Assembly (NCBI RefSeq): GCF_026212465.1
Contig: NC_080062.1
Coordinates: forward strand, 10,686,217 to 10,750,216
DNA: 64,000 nt
Source: Amaranthus tricolor
Lineage: Eukaryota > Streptophyta > Magnoliopsida > Caryophyllales > Amaranthaceae
Reading direction: 5' to 3'
The number at the start of each line of letters is the position of its first letter. The stretch's first letter is position 1. Shown one piece after another: positions 1 through 9,700 of this stretch. The notes under the pieces were generated by a model. It did not search any database. It saw only the letters and a list, made by a program, of their open reading frames with translations, and was not told the DNA's origin. The position numbers and the translations under genes were made by a program.

Positions 1-125
1 CTAAACTCCTTGCGAATCGCGAATCAAAAAAAATGAATTATGGTTGGTTTTGGGCTATTCTTGGCTCATTTTGGGCGAATTGCGAATTCAAAAGCGAATT
101 AACTAGCGAATTACGTTACACTATT
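1..125. repeat. Dispersed repeat, copy 1 (GCGAATTGCGAAT-rich)
   Basis: The segment is rich in gcgaat/gaattcgc words around the core 'ttatggttggttttggg'. A diverged copy in the same orientation lies at 48337-48450 inside a CYP59 intron: both have tatggt..gttttgg, a later gaattag/gaattaac step and end near 'tacact'. The left end is cut by the window edge. The class is unknown; it behaves like a small non-autonomous element, here within the last intron of the YchF-like gene. Confidence 0.55.
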
Positions 126-348
126 CTTTCTCCATTGTATATTTCAAAACTATATGGACTAAGTTGGAATACTTAGTGGTAATTTGTTCTAAATCAATAG
201 TGTTTTCCTATACTCATAAAAGCAGCAAGTCCCATTTCATTGCAGTGCTGGCAAGTGCATATACATGTCTATCACCATTTAAGATCATATCATTCACACT
301 TCACAGCATTGGAAAGTGATACGTCATTCGAGATTCCTCACGCCGTAC

Positions 349-526
349 TAGACGCATTCAAAATAGACTCGAGGACTTGATATTTACCCGACCTTATAAC
401 TGAATTTGACTTCAAAATGAATTTAAAATTATAAAAACCACTGTGGAGTGTGGACACAAGACCCGATTTTGACCCGACCCAAATTTCCTGACCAAAATCA
501 ACCCATGACCCGAATGAACACCTCTA
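349..526. mobile_element. hAT-type MITE, copy 1
   Basis: The element has terminal inverted repeats (left tagacgcattca, partly decayed; right tgaacacctcta). It is flanked by an 8-bp target-site duplication with one mismatch (cgccgtac at 341-348, cgctgtac at 527-534). Internal words 'acccgaccttataac' and 'atgacccgaatga' are shared with the copy at 36394-36572. An 8-bp duplication with short TIRs is the hAT signature. It sits in the YchF-like gene's last intron and has no coding capacity. Confidence 0.85.
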
Positions 527-934
527 CGCTGTACACAACCTTCTGAGAATGTATAGCATGGTAATCTGATATAAAGCGTTGCATTACACTATGGACAACA
601 AGTCACAACAGATATATATTAAACCCTTTTGCCTTAATATGCTGCTATCCAACTGTCATGAGGTGGTTCATTTCAAGTTCTTAATGCCATGAGGCTGTCT
701 GCCCTAACCAGAAACCAATGACTAATATTGAACAGGAAAAAGAGATCAACATAATATCGAAGGGGTTTGAGAGCTTTCTTTAGCAGCGCTTTTTGTCATT
801 ATAGTAATAACAACACGTAACTGCTCATAAATGACATTCATCGCTCGCATTAAGCTGCGAAGAGGGATGAGGGAGAATCTCATACTTATATGATGCAATA
901 ACTCATTGATTTTTGCTATTTGTATGTATTGCAG

Positions 935-1003
935 TTGAGGTCTGAAGGGAAGGAATACATCGTTCAAGAAGGCGATGTCATGCTGTTTCGCTTTAATGTC
1001 TAA
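935..1003 (+). CDS. YchF/Obg-like GTPase, terminal exon only
   Basis: After a 3' splice site (tattgcag, 931-934) the frame reads LRSEGKEYIVQEGDVMLFRF, then N-V and TAA at 1001-1003. This matches the C-terminal TGS-domain end of YchF-type P-loop ATPases/GTPases, where bacterial and plant members end in (K)DY(I/V)VQ(E/D)GDV..FRFNV. The 'EGKEY..QEGDVMLFRFNV' form suggests the organellar plant homologue rather than cytosolic OLA1, but I cannot prove that. The preceding exon (the GFIRAE..AAGS..AREKG segment of the family) is not between 1 and 934, so the last intron exceeds 930 bp. YchF proteins bind ribosomes and hydrolyse ATP/GTP in stress and translation control. A likely poly(A) signal aataaa is at 1240-1245. 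The rest of the gene lies left of the window. Confidence 0.75.
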   Translation: MRSEGKEYIVQEGDVMLFRFNV

Positions 1004-1713
1004 TAGGTAATCATAGATTCACAGTACCACTAGAGGGCAGGAACAACAAGCTTTAGCCTACAGGGTTATATTCATTGAGTGCAAAGTACATCCATTTCTT
1101 GAACCGTTGGAGCCTAACCTCACAAGTCAGGTAAATTCGATTTTGGGTCGACGCCAATTTTGTTCGAAGACACAAATGATCATTTCATTCTTTCTATTCC
1201 TATACAGTTTCATTGTATTTTTTGTAAAGCTTAGAAATCAATAAAAATTTAATTTCAAAATAAGGGAAGTCTTGATTCATACTTTATTAAAGTGATTGTT
1301 GTTTACAATATTAGTTTAGCATGTTTGTTTTTTTTTTGTTGAGATGCAACTTGATTTCATTCTTCAATCATCAAATGAATATATCATATACAATTTAGTG
1401 ATGATGTACTTTTGAAAATCTAATTATGGCCGATTAGCTGTATATTGCTTAAAATATGTTCACCGTTGGATTTAAAGGTGTTTATTTAGGTCATCGGGTT
1501 GATTTCGGGTTAAATATTTTGGGTTGATTTGAAATCAGGTTTTTCGCCCATATTGTTTTTTATATAATTGTAAATTATTTTAATGACGGGTCAAATTGGA
1601 TTCGGTTTTAAGATGAAAAAAATAAGCTTTTTTCACAAAAAATTCAAAAAATAAGCTTTGGGAAAGTTTTATTCCCAGAATAAGCGTATGTTGCTCCGAA
1701 GCGAGGTATTGAG
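1004..1713. other. 3' UTR and intergenic DNA
   Basis: This holds the probable 3' UTR of the YchF-like gene to about 1260, then AT-rich DNA. Around 1483-1610 the words 'aggtgttta', 'gggttgatttcgggt' and 'gacgggtcaaattgg' resemble the reverse complement of the hAT MITE interior (acccgac / gacccgaatga). I read that as a badly decayed relative without recognisable ends. No open frame looks real. Confidence 0.5.
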
Positions 1714-1906
1714 CTTGTTCGTCATTACTAACAATGAACAAATGACCAGGTAAAAAAAGTCAAAGAGTTTGTTTGCTATTATTAGCAACGAACAAAGACT
1801 TTGGTAAAATCAATATCTTTGTTCGCTGTTACTAATGGCGAACAAAGACTTTGACTTTTTTTTACCAAAGTTTTTGTTCGTGGTTACTGACTGCGAACAA
1901 AGACGG
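1714..1906. repeat. Array of four hairpins, stem TTTGTTCG/CGAACAAA
   Basis: Four imperfect palindromes stand in tandem at about 1714-1744, 1765-1799, 1816-1848 and 1871-1906. Each has a left arm like (t)ttgttcg, a 12-14 bp centre containing 'ttact' or 'ttatt', and a right arm like cgaacaaag. Centres are roughly 50 bp apart. The spacers also repeat 'actttg.taaaa' and its complement. The array precedes a Mutator-like transposase relic and has the same architecture, with a different stem, as the arrays at 6244-6447 and 9272-9403. I interpret it as a terminal or subterminal region of the Mutator-like element. Confidence 0.7.
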
Positions 1907-2606
1907 AGCAAAAGCACGACCATCCTTCTTCATCTTTCCTTATTACCCCCAATTCTCAAATTTCAAAGCCCTAAAAAAATACCACATTTCCCTTTGAAAT
2001 TCGACCATTAAAACGACTTCACTTTTTCAATTCTTCACATCCACTTCCAACTTAAGACTACTTAAGTGTTCTGTCATAAAGTTGCATTGATTTTAGGTAA
2101 ATTTTTCTTTGATATCCATTTTTTTCGAATTTAAGGGTTTATTTAAATATTATTAAAACTTTTTCAAATGTAGATTTCACATTTGCAAATCATTACTTCT
2201 TTAGGGCATCTTTAGCTGATTAAGGTACAAGTTAATTGATTTTGATAATTATTTTTGATAATTATTGTTTATTTTTTGAATTATGATTGTTGATAGTGAA
2301 AATGTGAGAATGTTATTTAAACTTAAAGTTTATGTGAAATATAATTTTTTTTCATGAACTTGATAATGATGTTGTTTTGGTATGTATATTTGTAGAAAAT
2401 GATTGAATGCACTTGTTAAAATGTAGTTGTAAATGTTGTTAAATATACTTGTTTTCTTATGAACTTGATGATGATGTTGATATTTTATGTCTTTTTGTAA
2501 AAATTAATGACATTATATCATTTTGTGTGACTATACTATATTTTTGGAATAGTTCAATTTGATTAAGTAGTGGAATTGTTGAGTATGTTGGGGGGTATAC
2601 ATAAAC

Positions 2607-3235
2607 TGTAACATCCCGGCCTCTCGGACCGCCGGTGACTACTCATGGAGATTGTAGACTGACGCCACAAATCAATACAAGTCTTTTCAGCGCACTGTGG
2701 CCTCACTGGTGCGCACCCGGAAAACTTCACAGAAGGTTACTCATCTTAAGATTTCTCCCCACCAAGCACGCTTAATTTTGGAGCTCTTAGCAAATAGACT
2801 CCCATGAAGAAGATGCACCTTATTGATATGAGTAGTCTATCAATCCTTTTTCAAGCTAAATTTGGGGTATCACACTAACCCCCACTTAGGAATACAACGT
2901 CCTCGTTGGACTGTAGTTTTAGGATTTTTCCCCCGCCAGGTGCATTGAACACACAATCAACCACGGTCGCAGGGTTGGTATGATACCATTTGTAACATCT
3001 CGGCCTCTCGGACTACCGGTGACTACTCATGAAGATTGTAGACTGACCCCACAAATCAAACACAAGTCTTTCCAGCGCACATTGGCTTCACTCGTACGCA
3101 TCCAGAAAACTTCCCAAGAGGTCACCCATCCTGAGATTGCTTCCCATCAAGCATGCTTAACTGTAGAGTTCTTAACAATTAGGCTCCCATGAAAAAAAGA
3201 TGAACCTTGTTGATATTAGTAGTTTTGTCATCGTC
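2607..3235 (-). mobile_element. Cassandra TRIM, copy A
   Basis: A terminal-repeat retrotransposon in miniature read on the minus strand: 3' LTR 2607-2874 (plus-strand tgtaacat...gtatcaca), a 116-bp internal domain 2875-2990, and 5' LTR from 2991, whose far end diverges after about 3235. The minus-strand primer-binding site next to the 5' LTR reads TGGTATCA, complementary to initiator tRNA-Met. A purine tract (AAGTGGGGGTTAG) abuts the 3' LTR. The LTR carries a 5S rRNA-like block (reverse complement has TTAAGCGTGCTTGG and a gatg..taacc.tct.tgaagt C-box relic), the hallmark of Cassandra. No proteins are encoded. Confidence 0.88.
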
Positions 3236-3283
3236 CTTTTCTCCCCCCTAATGAGCCCTATCAACTTCAAATTTCAATTGATG

Positions 3284-4355
3284 TAAGGGTTAACTAAGGA
3301 GAAACAAATGAGCTGTTGTCTTGGGATGATGGTAATGAGAGTAATGAATTTGTTGAAGCTTCTTCTGAAGGCGATGTGGGTGTGGATGAGAAGGCCTTAG
3401 CCAAAGGCATGACCTTAGACAACATTCCAACAACCGTTGCTGCTACACCTTATGTTCTAGTTCCCCCTCTAAATGAACATGTTGAGGACAATTCTTGGAC
3501 GTCTTGGGCTTGTGATACTACTTACAACGATGAAGGAGAGTTTCAAAAGGGTATGACATTTGATAATATAAAGATTCATTGTTGGAAGCTGTTAGATTGT
3601 ATCATATTCGTAGGAACGTTGAGTACTAAATTGAGACTTCCAATCAAACTGTCCTTACCATGAAGTGTAAGAGCGGGTGTACTTAGAAACTAAGGGCTCG
3701 GAAGAATTCCTATTCATCTGCATGGGAAATTGTCACATACAAAGGGAAACATGTAACAACCCGCCCCTCGAACTGCCGGTGACTACTCATGGAGTCTATA
3801 GACTGGCCCCACAGACCAACACAAGTCTTTTCAACGCACTTTAGCCTCACTCGTACGCGTCCGGGAAAACTTCTCAGGAGGTCACCTATCTTAAGATTGC
3901 TCTCCACCAAGCACACTTAACTGTGGAGTTCTTAGCAAATAGGCTATCATGAAAAGAAGATGTACCAATCCTCTTTTAAAGCTCAATCTGGGGTATTACA
4001 GCATGGGGCTTGTGTATTAAGTAGTGACAATGTCAGTTGAACACATTCATTTGACATCCTCTGTGATTAACAATGCAATTAGAAATTGTGTTGCCCAAAA
4101 CCCATCAATTGAGTCTCCATGGTGCGACAGATGGTGAAAGGCCTATTTGGTGTTGATGTGACCTATAAGCGGCTTTGGTGTGCTAAACAACAAGCCAATT
4201 TGTCCATCTACAGGACATAAAAAGACTCTTTTCCTCTCCTTTCACACTTCTTGAAAGCAATGCAAGTATCCAACCTGGGGACAGTAGTCAAGTGGTTCAT
4301 TAAGGAAGACATTAATGTTGGTGTTTATGTTCGTTCTTGTATCAGAAGCTTCTAG
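3284..4355 (+). pseudogene. MuDR-family transposase pseudogene (N-terminal part)
   Basis: Readable pieces are an acidic leader (ELLSWDDGNESNEFVEAS), then EFQKGMTFDN. After a frameshift near 3566 come DSLLEAVRLYHIRRNVEY and ETSNQTVLTMKCKSGCT, then NSYSSAWEIVTYKGKH. This is the MuDR N-terminal domain of plant MULE transposases (F.nk..l..av..y.i...ve......r....C....C.w.l.a). A Cassandra solo LTR (3752-4000) follows. The frame then resumes with RQMVKGLFGVDVTYKRLWCAKQQA, SHFLKAMQVSNLGTVV.WFI and VGVYVRS, leading toward the DDE domain, which is missing. There are several in-frame stops, a frameshift and an insertion. Non-functional; the host or element origin is certain only at family level. Confidence 0.85.
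3752..4000 (-). mobile_element. Cassandra solo LTR, copy B
   Basis: A 249-bp LTR running tgtaacaac...gggtattaca on the plus strand. Its reverse complement preserves the 5S-like promoter well: AACTCCACAGTTAAGTGTGC, TTGG, then GATAGGTGACCTCCTGAGAA. There is no internal domain. It splits the MULE transposase frame exactly after the codons for YKGKH. I could not find a clean 5-bp target duplication. Confidence 0.88.
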
Positions 4356-4360
4356 CATGT

Positions 4361-4668
4361 CCACCAAGCATGCCTAATTGTGGAGTTCTTAGCAAATAGG
4401 CTCCCATGAAAAGAACATGCACCTTGTTGATATGAGTAGTCTATCAATCCTTTTTCAAGCTAAATTTGGGGTATCACACTCACCCCCACTTAGGAATACA
4501 ACGTCCTCGTTGGACCGTAGTTTTAAGATCTTTTCCCCCGCTAGGTGCACTGAACACACAATCAGCCACGGTCGCAGGGTTGTTATGATACCATTTGTAA
4601 CACCCCGGCCCCTCGGACTACCGGTAACTACTCATGAAGATTGTAGACTGACCCCACAAATCAACACA
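4361..4668 (-). mobile_element. Cassandra TRIM, copy C (both LTRs truncated)
   Basis: A partial 3' LTR (4361-4478, starting inside the 5S-like block at 'ccaccaagcatgc'), an intact internal domain (4479-4595) almost identical to copy A, and a 5' LTR fragment from 4596 that stops after about 72 bp where 'acacacacaaagc' begins. The primer-binding site (TGGTATCA, minus strand) and purine tract are preserved. Same orientation as copies A and B. Confidence 0.85.
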
Positions 4669-4669
4669 C

Positions 4670-6243
4670 ACACAAAGCAAAGAAATTTGTTGTCTACATT
4701 CCCAAACTCTAAACTACGCACTTATGTTTAAAGAACAACAACACATTAAAACATTTATGATTCTTACAATGAACTAAAAGTAAAAGTTAGAATAACTTAC
4801 TCTCTCCAACAATGGTGGAGTTGAGAATAATGATAATAATAATAATAAGAACTTCAATATGCAAATACACCCACTAGTTGAGAAATATCCAAATGCTTAA
4901 TTGATCTCCAAATGAACACTAATGCAAAGCTACTAATGTTTATGATTAAACTTACAACTTCAAACTTAAATTATAGAATAAGATTTTAAACTTAAGAACA
5001 ACTTCTTTGAATACTCCCTAAGATGTGTTGCTTTGATGGTGCATGGTATCTATCCTTTCCGTCAGAAAATTGGAGCTTAAGTAGCCAAATTCTAGAACTT
5101 TCCACTTGCATTCATGATCATTGCAATTAGGTGAATCAACAAGCAACCTTCTTCATCTTTAGGAGCAGCTCCACAGGAACAAGAAAGCTTTGGCACGCAA
5201 GAGAAAAGATTGGAGGAGGCAAGAGGCAAAGGATCACGAACCAAAAAGATAAATAGTAACTACAATACTGGACCAATCTACTCGATTGGCATGGATCGAT
5301 CGGTCGACTGGTTCAAACCTAGTGGCGCACTACATCTTTGAAATGCCATAACTTGGTCGTTTCTTATCGGATTTGGGCCTGTGACTAGTCGATTCAAAGC
5401 TAACTAACCCAAGTTTAATCTCCAACATCTACCAAATTTCAAGTGTGACGAATGACATGATCATTTTAAGTGGACGCTTGCACATTTGATGATCGAAAAA
5501 TGTAGTGCTTTGCTTTGGTTGGGCTTCTTTTCGTTAATTTTAATTCCCTTTTGTCACCAACTTAGTTCCTAAGGTCACCAAGCCTCCGAGAGTAAGAGGA
5601 TAAACATAATTAGTGCTTGTGACAGCTCGATAGTGAAGAAAAACCTATAAAAATGTACCTAAAAGCGTAAAATCCTCGAAAACAAGCATAAATAGACTAA
5701 ATTAAAAGAATAAAGTATAAGGATGACATAAATATGAGTCAAAATTAGGGAATACAATGTACATAAAGCATGCCTATCATAATACAATATCAAAATTTTG
5801 ACAAAAAAAACATCGATATGTCAAAAGTTCTTAAGTGATTATACTTAGCAAATTTAAAGGGAATAAGTAAATTTTATTGGAACAAAAAAAGTGTATATCT
5901 TTATAGGCATAGTTTTCCAAAACTCAAAGTATATGTCATACTTAGACTCTCCAAGTTCAAATTTTAAAAACTTTCAAATGACTAAATTGTAAAAAAAAAA
6001 AAAAAAAAAAAGAAGAGAAAGTTAGGCCCTATTGAGTTCACTTTACAAAAATAAGTAATTACTAAAAATCAATTTTAGCAATTAAACATCAGTTTTAGTT
6101 AGCAAAAATCAGTTACAATCAATATAAATTAATAAAAATTGGTAAAAATCAATTACATTTAATAAAAATTAGTTTTAGTCAATACAACTTAGGCCATATT
6201 TAGTTAAAATTTAGTTAGCAAAAATTTGTTTAGAAATCTAAAG
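4670..6243. other. Unassigned DNA, retroelement-like in part
   Basis: No believable gene. An (AAT)n stretch lies near 4835-4860. About 5030-5780 has UTR-like prose shared by plant LTR elements ('cataacttggtcgtttcttatcgg' type text, then 'tccgagagtaagagg' and an AT-rich tail) and could be the end of a gypsy-type element, but I found no paired LTR, primer site or target duplication. There is a poly(A) of about 20 at 5991-6011. Runs of 'caattaaaaatcagtttta'-like words from 6055 to 6200 look like degenerate short tandem repeats. Confidence 0.35.
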
Positions 6244-6447
<204 letters not shown>

Positions 6448-6841
6448 TGTAGCAGTACAAAACAGAATGTCGAGCATTTGGTCAGTTTATTCCTTCCTCT
6501 TTGCTTCTTGCTGCCAGTATTAGTGTAAAAAAAAAAATTCTTCACTCTCATTTACTTCAAATTTACAATTCCTCTCATTCAACTAAACTAATCAACTACA
6601 TTCCCATTTAAGGTATAAATAAAACCCTAATTTTTTTTCAATATGCAAATTGTTTTTTTGTTCATTATTATTTTCAATTGAAGTTATAAATACGTTGATT
6701 GTTTGTTACATTCTCTTGTTTTCATGATTTAAACTTACATTTTACACATTTGTAGTTGAATTTTAGGATTTGGTTTGTATGCATATAAAGTGTTTGATGA
6801 AATGCTTCAATGAAAGTTTATAACTTTGTAGGGTTAGTTTA

Positions 6842-9058
6842 ATGGTTTTCGTATATATTCATGGTTTTATGTATGTAACAGCGATCATGGCGATGCCGGG
6901 CCCAGTTGATCCATCAGTGCTTACGCTTCAGGCGACACACAGGAGCGTAGCTGCGTGGGAGGGCTCCACTGCCCAATTGGTTACTCGTCAGCACTACCAG
7001 GCGAGTACGTTACAGTGGGAGGTGGATGACAGGTTATTAGAGGTAGTCAAAATAGCTGGTTTCAGATACATTCATAGGTTGTTGGGCGGGGGCTTAGAGC
7101 TCGATCGAGCTCTTATCACTGCATTGGTGGAGAGGTGGAGGCCGGAGACTCATACCTTCCACCTCACAGTTGGCGAGGCAACGATCACGTTGCAAGATGT
7201 GGCAGTTATAATGGGACTGCCCATCGAAGGTCAAGCAGTGATAGGCCATGGAGAGGGAAATTGGCCAGCATTAGTTTATGAGCTACTAGGGGTTTGGCCT
7301 GAAAACCCCCAAGACCCCACATAGCCGAAGATCATCGTTGGATCGTCATTGAAGCTGACTTAGCTTCGAGAGCATTTTAGCGCGCTGGAGGATGACGCGG
7401 ATGATGTGACGGTTGATAGACATGCGCGAGCTTACATCTTGTACCTGCTTGGATCCTTCTTGTTTCCAGAAAAGAGCGGCGACTCGGTACAGTTGATCTA
7501 TCTCCCTCTACTGGGAGACTTGGAGCGCATAGATGAGTACAGTTGGGGAAGTGCTACCCTAGCGTATCTGTATCGTAACTTATGTCGAGCATCTCGTAAG
7601 GGTGCCAAGGACATTGGTGGCTGCTTGATGTTGTTACATATATGGTCATGGGAGCACATTCATATAGGGAGGGCCATTATTCGGACGATTCGACCCGATG
7701 CGCAACATGATCAGGAAGACAGCGCAGATGATTTTGAACCGGTGTTAGGGTCACAGCATCGGCGCGGGATGGATCCTTTAGCAGTAAGGTAGCAGCACTC
7801 AACTCACTAATCAAATTCATAATTGCACTTTTTTAGGATACATCAAAATGTTAAACAATGTTCATTTGTTTGCAGCTGGCTTCGCGTATATCTTTCGAGA
7901 TCCCACTCCCCACATACTCTCGTCTACTACAGAGACGCACTTGATCGACAACGGGACGAGCAGGTTATTAACATTTACTATTTGTATTAGTTATTAATAA
8001 ATTGTATATATTACTGAGCATATTGATTTCTATTACAGATGACATGGCAGCCTTACACAGCGGCTAAGATGGACGCTCTACCGCACATATGTGCATTGGG
8101 CCACAAGATTTGGAGATCGCGTTGTCCACTTATTTGCTTTGACATTGTCGAGCTACATCTTCCAGATCGTGTCATGCGTCAATTCGGTTTGGAGCAGGTT
8201 ATTCCGCATGCCTGTGACACCCAACCTCAACTACATGCGATCGATCGAAGGACTGGGGACAAGAACTACGTCCTACGACATAGATCGCACGTAGACGCGT
8301 GGAATGACCGAGCATCTTGTTTGGTTCGAGGAGATAACTTCACAGGTCATAGCACTGGTATGTACATGAGTTGGTACAGACGTATCTCCATATTACACCT
8401 AACGAACACCACATTTGCGCAGCTAGGATCACATTACCATCAGACATCTACGTTACTGGTATGTCTTCTTTCAACACTCATAACATATAGTAATACTTTA
8501 ATGTCAGTCTTTTAACAACATAATGATAACATACAGGCTGAGCGCATCCGATCGGTGCTCATACAGTGCAATGACACGATTCAAGGGGCCGCTACATCGC
8601 CAGTTGATGTGGGGTATCGGCTATGTTTTCAGACCTTAGGCTCCATCAACGCGTCATTAACCGATGCATTGAGTCAGGCGGGGTATGAGTACCTCATACC
8701 GACTCTACCCGTCATTGGCGAGGTAGATGACACATTCCACACTCCTTCTCCAAGGAGTTCAGCCCATAGAGGTAGCTCTTCCGGAGGATCCAGTTCTCGG
8801 TCCACACGAGGTCGCCAACGTTCATCTACTCGAGGTCGGTCTTCCAGATCGCCATCGTCATCCACTACTATGTCGCCATTCGTTCCTCCAACTTCCATCA
8901 CCACTCCTCCTCCACATCCATCGCCTCTGCAAAGGATCATCACATATCAGCGTGCTAGTCAACGACGAGCTCCTGCTCTTAATGTCATTGCGGAGGTTGA
9001 CGAGTTTACACCATCATCATCAACCGGTGCGCAAATGAAGAGGGGCCGGGGATTGTAG
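6842..9058 (+). pseudogene. Plant mobile domain (MAIN-LIKE/PMD) gene, two in-frame stops
   Basis: A transposon-associated homologue of MAIN-LIKE proteins and of the annotation 'serine/threonine phosphatase 7 long form'. Exons by eye: 6842-7788, 7876-7963, 8039-8458, 8537-9058 (TAG at 9056-9058). PMD landmarks in order are GFRYIHRLLGGGLELDRALI, ALVERWRPETHTFHL, GEATITLQDVAVIMGLPI, then LREHFSAL, RHARAYILYLLGSFLFP, YLPLLGDL..YSWGSATLAYLY and ASRKGAKDIGGCLMLL; exon 3 starts TWQPYTAAKMDALPHI. A Ser/Arg/Pro-rich tail follows. Within exon 1, TAG codons at 7322 and 7361 interrupt one otherwise continuous frame (after PENPQDPT, and in LKLT-stop-LREHF where Trp is usual). Hairpin arrays flank the gene. 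PMD proteins are thought to act in silencing or growth when domesticated; this copy looks mobile-element-borne and recently disabled. Confidence 0.85.
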
Positions 9059-9271
9059 TTTAACATACTTTGTATATTCTTATATGATTTAAAATTCTTG
9101 TATGACTTTTCATGATTGTAATATATCTTCGCATTATTTTCATAATTAATTTTTTCAAATCAAGCTGGTTCGTAATTGATTAATATGGAATAGATTGTAT
9201 TGGATTAGTTTAATGCAGGTTGTGTTAACTATTTAGGGGAAATGAAAGAAAAAAAAAACAGGGCACAGACC

Positions 9272-9403
9272 AAACCGCCACATGAAGTGGCGGTTTACCA
9301 TGGACCAAACCACCACATGAGATGGCGGTTTTCCTTGAACCAAACCGCCACTTCAAGTGGCGGTTTGGTGCTTAAGGTAAACCGCCATCTCAAGTGTCGG
9401 TTT
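9272..9403. repeat. Right hairpin array, four 25-bp units
   Basis: Units at 9272-9296, 9307-9331, 9342-9366 and 9379-9403, with start spacing 35, 35 and 37 bp. Each has arms aaaccgcca / tggcggttt (one arm is caccaca, one is gtcggttt) around a 7-bp centre such as catgaag or cttcaag. The third unit is the most symmetrical. Short open frames on both strands here translate the repeat and are not genes. Confidence 0.9.
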
Positions 9404-9571
9404 TGTTTGAAAAATAAAAAAAAAAATTCTCCACGTGGACGGTATTGTGGGAAATATTTTCCCATTGAATGCAAAGTGAGAATATGTTTTATTTTAAGCA
9501 ATATGATGGGAAAAGGCAACTAAACATGAAGCTAGTGAACTCAAACTCCATTTCTCGAGTTTTCTATTAAA

Positions 9572-9587
9572 TCCGAGTCGACTCGGA
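9572..9587. promoter_or_regulatory. 16-bp perfect palindrome in the UBP6 leader/promoter
   Basis: tccgagtcgactcgga is a perfect inverted repeat about 115 bp upstream of the UBP6 start codon. It may be a dimeric factor site or chance; I know of no named element with this sequence. A G-box-like ccacgtgg lies further upstream, at about 9432. Confidence 0.3.
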
Positions 9588-9700
9588 CTGACTTGAATCT
9601 CGCAGTTCATTTTCTTGTTAACATACTCATTACTCATAACGAATTAGCATACTCTAGGCTTCCTCCCTTCTTCCGACTCAATCTTTCTCAACCTTCTTCA

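Larger units (their letters stand above)
1690..4357 (+). mobile_element. Decayed Mutator-like element (MULE), interrupted
   Basis: I infer one element starting near the hairpin array. It has leader-like DNA with a possible 5' UTR intron (about 1910-2600), a Cassandra insertion, then transposase-coding relics to about 4355. Its right end is lost where a truncated Cassandra copy begins at 4361, so no complementary terminal array or target duplication can be shown. The left boundary is approximate. The transposase remnant is described separately. Confidence 0.6.

Noticed and set aside
2700..4460. 5S rRNA genes
   Set aside because: The 5S-like blocks lie inside Cassandra LTRs with primer-binding site and purine tract. 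They are diverged and lack complete 5S ends.
2980..4731. Short proteins beginning MIPFVT(S/P)RPLGLPVTTHED
   Set aside because: They translate the Cassandra internal domain and LTR; the TRIM encodes no protein.
7322..7363. Programmed stop read-through or recoding of two TAGs in the PMD gene
   Set aside because: Two stops close together in a transposon-borne copy, at positions where relatives have sense codons, are better explained by mutation.
8674..9038. Alternative frames of 89 and 103 codons over the PMD gene's last exon
   Set aside because: They overlap the Ser/Arg/Pro-rich tail in other frames; the main frame continues the spliced PMD protein.
9272..9403. CRISPR-like regular palindromic repeats with short spacers
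   Set aside because: The genome is clearly a plant nuclear one. Spacers of about 10 bp are too short, there are no cas genes, and the units flank a transposon gene.
9242..9523. Overlapping open frames on both strands with repeated peptide (NRHL.WR / PPHEVAV)
   Set aside because: They are read-through of the 25-bp hairpin units.
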